Shown here piece after piece: positions 25,501-33,217 of a stretch of 64,000 nt of DNA (position 1 is its first letter; each line of letters starts with the position of its first letter). The translations under genes and the position numbers were made by a program. A model generated the notes under the pieces. It was not told the origin of the DNA. It saw only the letters and a program-made list of their open reading frames with translations, and made no database searches. Source of the DNA: an uncultured Bacteroides sp. (lineage in GTDB: Bacteria > Bacteroidota > Bacteroidia > Bacteroidales > Bacteroidaceae); contig NZ_URFY01000001.1 of the NCBI RefSeq assembly GCF_900547205.1, positions 62,001-126,000 of the forward strand. The letters are read 5' to 3'.

Positions 25501-26853
25501 TAGTGACATCAGTCCGTGGCATTCTACATTGGCTTCGGCCATGACATAAATACCATACTTATCGCATAAATCGTAGAAGTAAGGATTGTTGGGATAGTGG
25601 GAAGTACGTACGGCATTCACATTGAACGACTTCATCAGTTTCACGTCTTTCTCCATTTCCTCTTTCGATACGGTACGGCCGTTCAGGTGGCTGTGGTCAT
25701 GTCTGTCCACTCCTTTGAACAAGGTCGACTTGCCGTTAATCAGCATTTGTCCGTCTTTGGTAAATTCAATCTTACGGAAACCGACTTTGATGCTGCGGAT
25801 ATCGGTCACTTTTCCTTTTTGCTTCAACGAGAGTGTCAGGTTGTAAAGATTAGGAGTCTCTGCGGTCCACTTCAACGGATTGAGAACTTCAAACTGCATC
25901 TTGTTCGGACCTACTTTGCCACGTATGGACTGTGAAGCAACTTCTTTGCCGTCCGGCGTGGTAATCTTTGCCAGGATTTCGCTGTTGCTCTTCTTTCCGG
26001 TTAGTTCTACATCCAGAGATACTGTTGCATTCTTGTAGTTCTGGTCTAGGTCTGTGCGAAAGAAGAAATCCCTGATCTGTGTTTGGGGAGCCGACCATAC
26101 AAAGGCATCTCTGAAGATACCGCTGAAACGCCAGAAGTCTTGGCATTCGAGGTAGCTGCCGTCGGTGAAGCGATATACTTCCACTGCCAGCACGTTCTTG
26201 CCCGGTTTAAGATAAGGAGTCAGGTTGAACTCGGCAGGCAGGTAGCTGTCTTCCGAATAACCTACTTTCTTGCCGTTCACCCAAATGTAGAAACCAGCTT
26301 CTACACCATTGAAACGGATGAATACGTCTCTTCCTTTCCACGATTCGGGCAGGGTGAAGTCTCTGCGGTAGCTGCCAACGGGGTTGGGCATGGAGGCGAA
26401 AGTATAGTCCGCCGGACGATGCTGGATGACGTTGGGCCATTCCACGTGTCTCCAGTCACAGAAAGGATAGATGGTGTTACAGTATAACGGCTTGTCCCAG
26501 TTCTTGTTGTTGCGTACAGCTTCGATTTGCCAAGTGGCGGGCACTTTGATGTCGTCCCATTGGCTTACATCATAGTTGGGCAGGTAGAAGTCCTGAGGTC
26601 TGTCCTTCGGATCGGCCACCCAGTGGAATTTCCATGTGCCGTTCAGAGTCATGTAGTAGGGTGACTCTTCGATTACGGAGGTGGTTGCTTGTTTTTCATC
26701 GGCAAAAGGAATGGCTATTTGGTAAGCCTCTTCCTTGTTGACTCCAGAAATGTACTCATTGTCCCATTCCGGGCGCGCATCTTTCTGTGCATTGGCACAA
26801 AGAGGTGTGAGTAGAAGTGCAATCAGTGCACCGGAGATTGTTTCTTTTCTCAT
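22597..26853 (-). CDS. GH2 beta-galactosidase-like enzyme with chitobiase-like and two F5/8 type C domains
   Basis: Encodes 1418 residues with a signal peptide (ends near CANAQ). In order: GH2 sugar-binding domain, immunoglobulin-like domain, TIM barrel, LacZ-type small-chain domain (about 770-1040), a chitobiase-C-terminal-like domain (TNTPDATIYYSLNDGEF), then two discoidin/CBM32 domains, each opening with an AIDGD/AADGD-type motif. Glu486 (WSMGNESG) is the acid/base and Glu555 (VCEYAHAMGN) the nucleophile, both intact. The LacZ-like CEYAHAMGN block favours beta-galactosidase; beta-galactofuranosidase is a possible alternative in this mannan context. It starts 21 bases after GH97 and shares its transcript. 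Predicted periplasmic. Confidence 0.9.
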   Translation of the reverse strand: MRKETISGALIALLLTPLCANAQKDARPEWDNEYISGVNKEEAYQIAIPFADEKQATTSVIEESPYYMTLNGTWKFHWVADPKDRPQDFYLPNYDVSQWDDIKVPATWQIEAVRNNKNWDKPLYCNTIYPFCDWRHVEWPNVIQHRPADYTFASMPNPVGSYRRDFTLPESWKGRDVFIRFNGVEAGFYIWVNGKKVGYSEDSYLPAEFNLTPYLKPGKNVLAVEVYRFTDGSYLECQDFWRFSGIFRDAFVWSAPQTQIRDFFFRTDLDQNYKNATVSLDVELTGKKSNSEILAKITTPDGKEVASQSIRGKVGPNKMQFEVLNPLKWTAETPNLYNLTLSLKQKGKVTDIRSIKVGFRKIEFTKDGQMLINGKSTLFKGVDRHDHSHLNGRTVSKEEMEKDVKLMKSFNVNAVRTSHYPNNPYFYDLCDKYGIYVMAEANVECHGLMSLSHEPSWKKAFTERNENQVKRYKNHASIVMWSMGNESGNGINFQSAVNAVKALDSTRPTHYEGNSSFCDVSSTMYSDVQWLEGVGRERLEKAQKGETVKPHVVCEYAHAMGNAIGNFKEYWETYERYPALLGGFIWDWVDQGIQMPTPDGKDHYMAVGGDFGDKPNDGNFCTNGVIFADRTYSAKSLEVKKIHQPLSVTAEGNGRYKIKNKRFHAGLNDLYGRYEITEDGKVIQSGNLEDLNLNAQEDKIITISDAQVKKVPGAEYFINFSFCQKHDTDWEKAGYEVASEQIKLSDSAKPVFVAGKGAISLSEANGEYIVKGQNFEATFSQKEGTLSAYTLNGVPMVSKGLELSVFRAPTDNDKQVDGDWQRKGLYNMALEAGKWDVKQEAGKVVLQIRNTYRGKIGFDFENEIEYTVAPDGSILVNSTIIPAVNGEIIPRVGYRMELPEGFERMRWFGRGQQESYVDRKDAAYVGVYEDKVSNQWVNYVMPQEMGNHEDVRWMSVTNLDGMGFVFVAGDVMSASALHVRAQDMVDSTNLRKLVHKYKIPMRKETVLCLDAKHRPLGNASCGPGPMRKYELLSQPAVFSFIMMPLERSYLKDELTEKARVQMPVCMPVLIDRDNNGYLQLKTNTPDATIYYSLNDGEFTAYTSPIEFISGGKVQAYATSDKLGKSLKTSVELPIYVDRTAWKIVSVSSENNGEEARKAIDGDPTTIWHSRWQDPVAKHPHEIVVDMASLLEVDKFIYTPRNSGNGRIKDYELYFSKDGKNWEGKVKGAFANSSSAQVVTLKEPIAARYFKLVALSEVSGRDWASAAELNVNITKNLSGTSEGRQRVVYVDSDEDNSMKLAADGDINTHWHTVHNQFYLAPYPHEIQLSLPKEAKVKGIKYTPRQDSAEGRIAKYEIYLSNDGKDWGKAVASGTFANSKATQTVEFTPRQARFVKLQALSAIDGGKRATVSELEVLTAE

Positions 26854-26874
26854 ATTATACAGCTAGTTGTTAGA

Positions 26875-28824
26875 TTATTCAATTACAGCAGCAAAACCAC
26901 CGTTGCGTGCAAGGCGGACGGTTATTTTGTCTTCTTTTTTAAGCGTACGTTCCTTTTTGCGGTAATCCATGGCTTGGCGATTCGCGTTGATTCCGTCTTC
27001 AAAGGAAGTCATGCGGTAGGTTTGTCCTTCTTTCAGGAAGTCGGCATTGAGCACAAATTCTCTTTGTTGTTGCTGGTTGTTCGTCATGCCACCGATGAAC
27101 CATTTGTCGCCTTTGCGTTTGGCAACTATGGCATATTCGCCCACTTTGGCATCCAGTGCAATGGTTTCGTCCCACGTTTGCGGCACTTGGGTGATGAAGC
27201 GGGTGCATTCGTCGTTGCGGTAGTAGAGCGTCGGGTTGTCCGCCATCATCTGGATACCGCTTTCAAAGAGGATGAACAAAGCCATCTGATAGGCGCGTGT
27301 GCCTATGCTCGCCGAGTTGGGGCGTTCGGAGCGATAAATCTCCGGTTGCATACTGAGCATGGCTCCCGGTGTGTAGTCCATCGGGCCTACGGCATTTCTC
27401 ATGAAAGGAAGATAGACGCTGTTGTCCGGTCGGCATCCTCCCATCTGTTCCATACCTCTCACACCTTCGTAAGAAAGCACATTCGGGTACTTATACTCCA
27501 ATCCTGCCGGTTTGAAAGAGCCGTGGAAATCGACAAACAGATGGTGCTTGGCAGCTTCTTTGGCTACTCTTTCGTAATAATCCACCATCCACTGGTCGCT
27601 TCTGTCCATAAAGTCAATCTTTACTCCTTTCACTCCCCATTTCTCGAATGTATCGAAGAGGTCGAAGTTGTTTTCTACAGCCAGCCACGTCAGCCAGAGT
27701 ACGATGCCTACATTCTTTTCTTTGCCGTAGCGTATCAGTTCGTGCACATCTACATCCGGATTGGGAGTAAAAGGATCTCTTGTCGATTTAGCCCAGCCTT
27801 CGTCCATGATGATGTAGGATATTCCGTAACGGGCGGCGAAGTCGATGAAGTATTTGTAAGTATCCAGATTGCAGCCTGCTACGAAGTTTACATCCTCACC
27901 GTAAGGCGTGGCGCCATTCCACCATTCCCAGCTTGCCAATCCCGGCTTAATCCATGAAGTATCTTCCAATACATTCTTTTCAGCCAGTTGGTAAGTCATG
28001 GTGTTCTCTATCAATTGCCCGTCGTTTTGGGCAATAACAAAGTAACGCCACGGGAAGCTGCGCTGTCCGTTGGTTTTGGCAATATAGTTGGCTTCTTTCA
28101 GAATCTTAAGGCTGCGGTCGCCGTCTTCGCCGAAGTCGAGGGGAACTTTAGGAAATACGGAAGACATTCCGTTGCTGCCGTTGCTTTTCAGGAAGAGTGC
28201 CGGATAGTCGGTCAGTGCCGATTCGCTGATGAGGATTTTGTAATCCTTGCGGGTATCGATGAGCAAGGGGAGAAGTGCCATCTTATCGGCAGCTTTCCAG
28301 TTTTGACTTTCCACGTGGCGGTATTCTTCTTCGTAAGCAGTTTTGAAACCACCCGGTTGCTGCATATGCAGCAGGTAGTTGCCGGGGAAGTTCACTTGAA
28401 ACGTTTCATTGTTGACCTCAATCATGCCTTTCTTGTTGGTGATGAAACGATAGGCAATACCGTCGTCGAAGGCACGGAACTCAACCGAGTAGTCTCCTTT
28501 GAACTTCAACAGGATCTGATTGTATTTGTTGGATACGGTTGAGTGTTTCAGTGGGATGATTGGCGTTAGTGATTCGTTGATGCTCTTCCTGCTTGCTTTA
28601 ATCAGTTTGGGATGGCTTCCGGCTTCTTGGTTGCCTATCTCCATCTGAAGATTGCATTGTTTCAGTAAAGTGTCATTCCGGCATACTACGTCGTAGTAGA
28701 TTTTATCGGAAAGGCTTATCGAAACTTGGATGTCTCCGTCCGGAGACGTCAGACGATGCATCTTCTGGCTGTAGCTATGCAAGGATGCGCAAAGGGTTAG
28801 TGCTAGTAATAAATGCTTTTTCAT
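26875..28824 (-). CDS. GH97 retaining glycosidase, probable alpha-galactosidase
   Basis: Encodes 649 residues with a signal peptide ending near SYSQ and no lipobox. The N-terminal beta-sandwich (to about 280) precedes the catalytic barrel (YIIMDEGWAKSTRDP, VLWLTWLAVEN) and a C-terminal beta domain. Asp404 in VKIDFMDR and Glu453 in LSYEGVRG match the nucleophile and acid/base of the retaining GH97 branch, which are alpha-galactosidases. SusB-type inverting alpha-glucosidases lack this Asp. Alpha-galactosidase activity is therefore inferred, acting in the periplasm on galactose caps. The gene is first in a two-gene unit with GH2 and has its own operator-bearing promoter. Confidence 0.9.
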   Translation of the reverse strand: MKKHLLLALTLCASLHSYSQKMHRLTSPDGDIQVSISLSDKIYYDVVCRNDTLLKQCNLQMEIGNQEAGSHPKLIKASRKSINESLTPIIPLKHSTVSNKYNQILLKFKGDYSVEFRAFDDGIAYRFITNKKGMIEVNNETFQVNFPGNYLLHMQQPGGFKTAYEEEYRHVESQNWKAADKMALLPLLIDTRKDYKILISESALTDYPALFLKSNGSNGMSSVFPKVPLDFGEDGDRSLKILKEANYIAKTNGQRSFPWRYFVIAQNDGQLIENTMTYQLAEKNVLEDTSWIKPGLASWEWWNGATPYGEDVNFVAGCNLDTYKYFIDFAARYGISYIIMDEGWAKSTRDPFTPNPDVDVHELIRYGKEKNVGIVLWLTWLAVENNFDLFDTFEKWGVKGVKIDFMDRSDQWMVDYYERVAKEAAKHHLFVDFHGSFKPAGLEYKYPNVLSYEGVRGMEQMGGCRPDNSVYLPFMRNAVGPMDYTPGAMLSMQPEIYRSERPNSASIGTRAYQMALFILFESGIQMMADNPTLYYRNDECTRFITQVPQTWDETIALDAKVGEYAIVAKRKGDKWFIGGMTNNQQQQREFVLNADFLKEGQTYRMTSFEDGINANRQAMDYRKKERTLKKEDKITVRLARNGGFAAVIE

Positions 28825-28860
28825 GATAATGTGTTAAAAGAGGTTTGCTATATACTAGTA

Positions 28861-28962
28861 CAAATGTAGCGTATAACAGGGATTAATCATTATGATTTCG
28901 CGACAATACTATCTGTTTTGTTTCATATGTCACTCTATCATACAGAAATGTCACAAATGTCA
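28861..28962 (-). promoter_or_regulatory. GH97-GH2 promoter with PUL operator C
   Basis: The minus-strand -7 box TACATTTG (28861-28868) lies 36 bases ahead of the GH97 ATG. Starting 24 bases upstream of it, the plus strand reads ATGATTTCGCGACA (28892). At +35 from there comes ATGTCAC (28927), with a second ATGTCAC at 28948 and a third ATGTCA at 28957. The same layout is found at the other two PUL promoters. No good -33 TTTG is evident, fitting activator dependence. Confidence 0.65.
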
Positions 28963-28984
28963 TACGCTCTGTTTCTCATGCCTC

Positions 28985-30517
28985 TCATTGTTTCAGTTTC
29001 AGGGTAATAATCAATTCCACTCTGCATCCGGCTGCGTTGGTAAATGTACCTATATATTCGCCTGCTTTCCGGCTGTTGAAGTTGGATACGGTAGCTTCGC
29101 GGCGGTCGGAAGAGAATCCGTCCGGGCCTTCCCAATGCCAGTCGCCATTGGAAGGATGCGGGCCGAAGTTTACGCTGTCACCCTCTTTCACTTCCATCTC
29201 GGTGACGTTTTTCCATCCGCCATAATTGATGTAAGATACCAAGTCGGGACAGATGGTTTTTCCTTCCACAACTACGGTAAAGGTAGCGGAGCTTTGGCGA
29301 CCATAGCTGTCGGTATAGGTGACGGTATATTTTCCGGCTTGCTTGGGGAGTACGGTTTGCAGTTGTACTTCCCGTGTGCCGGCAAAGAAGCCTTCCGGTC
29401 CATTCCATGTCCAGTTGCCGTCTTTCGCGTTTTCTACTTCAGGGGAGAGTGTGAAGTTCCCTCCCGGGTTGACACGGATAAAGCTGCTGTTCGCCCATTT
29501 CCCTTCCATATCTCTAACTTTGGGAGTGATGGTGGCAGCTTGTTCCCCCTTCATTGAAATCAGGAAGTTGGTAAGGCTATGGTTACCGGCCTCATCGGTA
29601 TAGATGGCTGTATAGGTGCCTCCACGCTGCACATTCTCCAGTTTAACGATTCGTTCTGTAGATGTGAATCCTGCCGGACCCGTCCATTTCCAGTTGCCCT
29701 TTGCCGGTTTTGGTTCAAAAGTGACCGTTGCACCTTTATCTATCACAGCTATGCTTTTCTCGATAACTTCACCTTTAGATACGGAAACATTCGGTTGGAT
29801 CACCTGTGTGCTCTTGATTTTATCATAAGCTATCTTTGCCATCAGGGCAGAGCCGGCGTCGTCCGGGTGCACATTATCCGGAAACTCTTTCTTAGCACCC
29901 AGTAGTGGCTGGTGGAAGTCGATGATATTGGCTCCGATCTCTTCGGCAATTTCCTTCACGCTCGGAATAAGTTCCGACTCAACCATTGTGTTCTGTGGAG
30001 CTTTGACCGGTCCGAATAAAGGTGGTGCCAGACATACATAGATGATGGGATCTTTTCCACCTTGTCTGAACTCTGCTACCATATCCAGATAGTTGGATTT
30101 AAACTCACCTTTCAATTGATTCCAGCGCCAAGGGTCGGCATCGTTAGTACCCAAGGCGATAATCAGGATTTGCGGATTAGCTTCTTTGGCTTTGATGAAG
30201 CGGTCGGTCTTCCAGTAAGGCGCGTCGCTGTTCTTGAACATGGTTGTGCCGCTTACTCCGCAGTTGAGAACAGAATAACCGCTTCCCAACAATCCGTTCA
30301 TTTGTCCCGGCCAGGCTTTTTCCTGACAGGTGTTTCCAAATCCCTCCGTGATGCTGTTGCCCACGCAAACAATCTTGACCGGTGGCTGCATTCTCACTAC
30401 AGTTTCATCCGCATCAGGGGTGGATGGCTCTCCTTTTGTTGTATCTTCGTTGCTACTACAGGCTGTTGAAAGCATGGTGAATGCGAAGCCAAGTAGTAAA
30501 CTCCATCTTTTTATCAT
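28985..30517 (-). CDS. SGNH/GDSL esterase lipoprotein with C-terminal immunoglobulin/PKD-like repeats
   Basis: Encodes 510 residues. A lipobox (LSTAC, Cys20) marks a lipoprotein. The esterase domain spans about 45-240, with block I Ser55 in GNSITEG, GTND at 123-126 and the Asp/His pair in DNVHPDDAG. Three repeats of about 85 residues follow, each holding W-x-GP-x-GF (WKWTGPAGF, WTWNGPEGF, WHWEGPDGF) and a G-x-Y-x-x-x-YTD-like strand, probably beta-sandwich spacers or binding modules. It is the last gene of the susC unit, 18 bases behind GH76. Deacylation of the target glycan is inferred; sialate or carbohydrate acetylesterase activity is common in this superfamily. Confidence 0.85.
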   Translation of the reverse strand: MIKRWSLLLGFAFTMLSTACSSNEDTTKGEPSTPDADETVVRMQPPVKIVCVGNSITEGFGNTCQEKAWPGQMNGLLGSGYSVLNCGVSGTTMFKNSDAPYWKTDRFIKAKEANPQILIIALGTNDADPWRWNQLKGEFKSNYLDMVAEFRQGGKDPIIYVCLAPPLFGPVKAPQNTMVESELIPSVKEIAEEIGANIIDFHQPLLGAKKEFPDNVHPDDAGSALMAKIAYDKIKSTQVIQPNVSVSKGEVIEKSIAVIDKGATVTFEPKPAKGNWKWTGPAGFTSTERIVKLENVQRGGTYTAIYTDEAGNHSLTNFLISMKGEQAATITPKVRDMEGKWANSSFIRVNPGGNFTLSPEVENAKDGNWTWNGPEGFFAGTREVQLQTVLPKQAGKYTVTYTDSYGRQSSATFTVVVEGKTICPDLVSYINYGGWKNVTEMEVKEGDSVNFGPHPSNGDWHWEGPDGFSSDRREATVSNFNSRKAGEYIGTFTNAAGCRVELIITLKLKQ

Positions 30518-30535
30518 ATAGCTATTAATTTAACG

Positions 30536-31765
30536 TTATGGCTTTTCATCCGGTGTCACTTGTGTCATAATTACTGCGCCAACCATTTCCAATGCTGTCC
30601 ATGTCTTTCCGTCACCCGGTGCAAATGGCGTTTGCTTCGCCCACTCGTTGAAAGTGATGTTGTTGGTGCGATCACGTGTTTCCCAAGCGGCATCGGCATT
30701 CATACGCATCCATTCGTAATAGGTGATGGGTTTTCTGGAGGACGTATAGTCAACCTCGTAATCCCATAGGTTGTTATCTTTCACGAAGAGCCCCATACCA
30801 CGGGCAAATTCAGATTGCCAAGTACCGTCGCGATGCCATTTGGACATAATGCCGTTTTCATTTACCCTGTCTCTCATCACGAACTGGATGGATTGTTTGG
30901 CATGGTCAGCATATTTTTCATCTTTCGTCACGCGGTGCAGTGCATTTGCGGCTTCTATAAAAGCACCAACGTTGTAGACGTTGTATGAGCCTGTCTTAAC
31001 TCCTTGTCTATCGATGTTCTCGTCGATGGCCCCGTTAGGTTCTCGAAGCGTCGTGAATATCCAACCGTAAATATCTTTTGCCTGTTCCAGGTATTTCTCA
31101 TCTCCAGTCGATTCGTATAAATAGCAAGCCATGGATACGGCCGGGTTATTACTTAGGCCAGATTTGTTGCCATTGTGTATATCCCACCAGATGCCACCGC
31201 CAAGTTCTGTATCGTATCCGCGTTTATAGAGAAAATCCCAATCCCACTTTGCTTGTTCAAGGAATACCTTATTACCGGTGATTTGATAACCTCTGATAAA
31301 AGCCAAGCCCGCCCATAATAAGTCGTCTTGAAAGTCATTCCAAGTCCAGTCGGTAATATCATTGGTCTTGGGATTCTTTTCGTGTTCCATGAATGCATTG
31401 AGCAGGTCGTTAATCAATGGCTTGAGTGACTCGTCTTTTCGGAAATAGTAACGGTCTTCTACCATTAAGATAATCAAAGCCTGATTCCAGAAATAAGCCC
31501 AGTGGTTGGAACCCAAATAATCCCGATAATAGGTAAGCCCATCTTTGCTGTTACCTTTCTTTAGCAAGAATGCCTTATTGTAGTAATAGTAGGAACTATC
31601 TGCGATAGATAGTGGGATTTTATCGTCTCCTTCCGGTTCGGGATCCGGGTCTGGTGTGGGTTCCGGATTATCGGTAGGTGGCTGAGTTGGTTCGCCATCA
31701 TCTCCGCTGCACGAGATGGGTAAAAGTGCGAACATACAAATTAAGAGTCCTATTAGTTTCTTCAT
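30536..31765 (-). CDS. GH76 endo-alpha-1,6-mannanase, probably surface-exposed lipoprotein
   Basis: Encodes 409 residues. The start at 31765 (MKKLIGLLICMF) gives a lipoprotein signal with Cys19; a longer frame from 31810 lacks a signal at its end. Right after the Cys comes SGDDGE, an acidic stretch like the export signals that send Bacteroidetes lipoproteins to the cell surface, then a Pro-rich linker. The (alpha/alpha)6 catalytic domain has the paired Asp147-Asp148 (NDFQDDLLW) typical of GH76. The family cuts alpha-1,6-linked mannan backbones. The gene follows the SusE-like gene in the susC unit, the usual place for the surface endo-enzyme that makes import-size oligosaccharides. Confidence 0.92.
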   Translation of the reverse strand: MKKLIGLLICMFALLPISCSGDDGEPTQPPTDNPEPTPDPDPEPEGDDKIPLSIADSSYYYYNKAFLLKKGNSKDGLTYYRDYLGSNHWAYFWNQALIILMVEDRYYFRKDESLKPLINDLLNAFMEHEKNPKTNDITDWTWNDFQDDLLWAGLAFIRGYQITGNKVFLEQAKWDWDFLYKRGYDTELGGGIWWDIHNGNKSGLSNNPAVSMACYLYESTGDEKYLEQAKDIYGWIFTTLREPNGAIDENIDRQGVKTGSYNVYNVGAFIEAANALHRVTKDEKYADHAKQSIQFVMRDRVNENGIMSKWHRDGTWQSEFARGMGLFVKDNNLWDYEVDYTSSRKPITYYEWMRMNADAAWETRDRTNNITFNEWAKQTPFAPGDGKTWTALEMVGAVIMTQVTPDEKP

Positions 31766-31847
31766 AATACAAAATGGATTAATGAGGAAAGGGGATATTA
31801 CGAAATACAATCTCGTAATCTCCCACTTTCCCGGAATTAGTTATACA

Positions 31848-33194
31848 TTATTCAATTCCATAAGCGTAGATTTCAGCTAAAGCCGAATTGGCGCCATTGT
31901 TACTTTCGGTTATCAATACTTTAAAGTAACGTCCTTTCTTCGGGATGATGCTGAATATTTGGGCTCCGTTTTCTTTCTTCATGGAGAAGCTTCCTACCTT
32001 TTCTCCCCAATTCTCTTTATCAGAGCTTACATAGAATTCTCCACATTTCACATAAGAGTAGTTTTCTCTGTGCATCAAAGCAAATTGGGTGAAAGTACGT
32101 TCTTTTTGTGCATCGATAATTAATTCGTGAGGTAATGCATGAGAACCGTTTTGCCACTGTGAATGCCAGAAAGTAGCAAGATCATTGTCCAATACACATC
32201 CGGCTCGGCCATTAATAGCACCTTCACCCTGTAGCTCTTCCGTATTTGCTTCCGCAGTCCAACCTGTACGATTGAACTGTGTTCCCATGATACGAATTGC
32301 CATCGGATACAGACCATTTGTAGAGGAAACCTCGAATCGGGAAACGTTGCTGATTTGTATTGGCAACATATAATCACCTGGCTCCAATTGTCCTCCTTCT
32401 ATTTCAACTGGCAGATTGGTTTCTGTTGTTCCATTAGCGAGTGTCATCGAATTGGTGAACGAATAAGTCCCCTCCGGAAGTAGTCTGAAAACAGTATTAT
32501 TAGCTTCGTTGTAATTATTGATGTAGTTTTCATCAACTCCGAATCCGCAATCAATATCCCACTTGTTATCAGTATCAAGCTTGAAAGGAATCTTTTCCGA
32601 AATCTTAGACACTAAACCGTAAGTATACGCTTTCACATTTACATTAGGGTCTCTGAATCCAAGAGAGGGCATAACGACATCTTTCAGTTGCAAAAACAAT
32701 TGATTCTTATTAGCATTGATTGAGTCAGTCTGGCTAATGATGTGCAACGGAAGCACCCAAATCGCACTCGGATTACTCTCTAAAGATGCTAAAACTTCTC
32801 TGGGTTTTAATGACAAATTCACCAGTTTATAACTCTCGTTAGCCGAGAAACTTAATTGTGTTTCGTTAAATGAATAAGCACTCGGGCTGATAACCTTATA
32901 GTTTACACCTTCCAGTTCACTGTATTCACTGTCTACTTCTTCTTGCGTCAGCACGTTTATTGCTGCTTCTGAACCCAAGCTCGGGTCACTTCCTGCTTTG
33001 ACCACTGAGAAAGAGTACACATTGTCTTCTTCTGTATTATACAACGTCACATCTTGTTTCCCGCTGATATTCAGGTATAATATCTTGTGGAACCTGTCCG
33101 GTATCTGATTTTCAAGATCATATTCCGATCCTTCGCAGGCACCTAATGTCATGAGGCAGCCTGCCAACAATGATAGATATATTGTCTTTTTCAT
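31848..33194 (-). CDS. SusE-position lipoprotein (DUF1735 plus F5/8 type C domain)
   Basis: Encodes 448 residues with a lipobox (LGAC). Two DUF1735-like beta domains (about 35-165 and 170-305) are followed by a discoidin/CBM32 domain (AINGRAGCVLDNDLATFWHSQW, ending AEIYAYGIE). Proteins of this build occupy the SusE/SusF position, directly after SusD, and act as surface glycan-binding proteins that hold the polysaccharide near the SusCD transporter. The gene lies 23 bases behind susD and 82 bases ahead of the GH76 start. The exact ligand is not shown by the sequence. Confidence 0.88.
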   Translation of the reverse strand: MKKTIYLSLLAGCLMTLGACEGSEYDLENQIPDRFHKILYLNISGKQDVTLYNTEEDNVYSFSVVKAGSDPSLGSEAAINVLTQEEVDSEYSELEGVNYKVISPSAYSFNETQLSFSANESYKLVNLSLKPREVLASLESNPSAIWVLPLHIISQTDSINANKNQLFLQLKDVVMPSLGFRDPNVNVKAYTYGLVSKISEKIPFKLDTDNKWDIDCGFGVDENYINNYNEANNTVFRLLPEGTYSFTNSMTLANGTTETNLPVEIEGGQLEPGDYMLPIQISNVSRFEVSSTNGLYPMAIRIMGTQFNRTGWTAEANTEELQGEGAINGRAGCVLDNDLATFWHSQWQNGSHALPHELIIDAQKERTFTQFALMHRENYSYVKCGEFYVSSDKENWGEKVGSFSMKKENGAQIFSIIPKKGRYFKVLITESNNGANSALAEIYAYGIE

Positions 33195-33217
33195 TTTCTT
33201 ACTTCTTTAATAATTCA

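Noticed and set aside
26875..28824. SusB-type alpha-glucosidase for the GH97 gene
   Set aside because: The catalytic region has VKIDFMDR with the Asp of the retaining branch, whereas SusB-type inverting enzymes lack that Asp. The PUL also has no starch enzymes.
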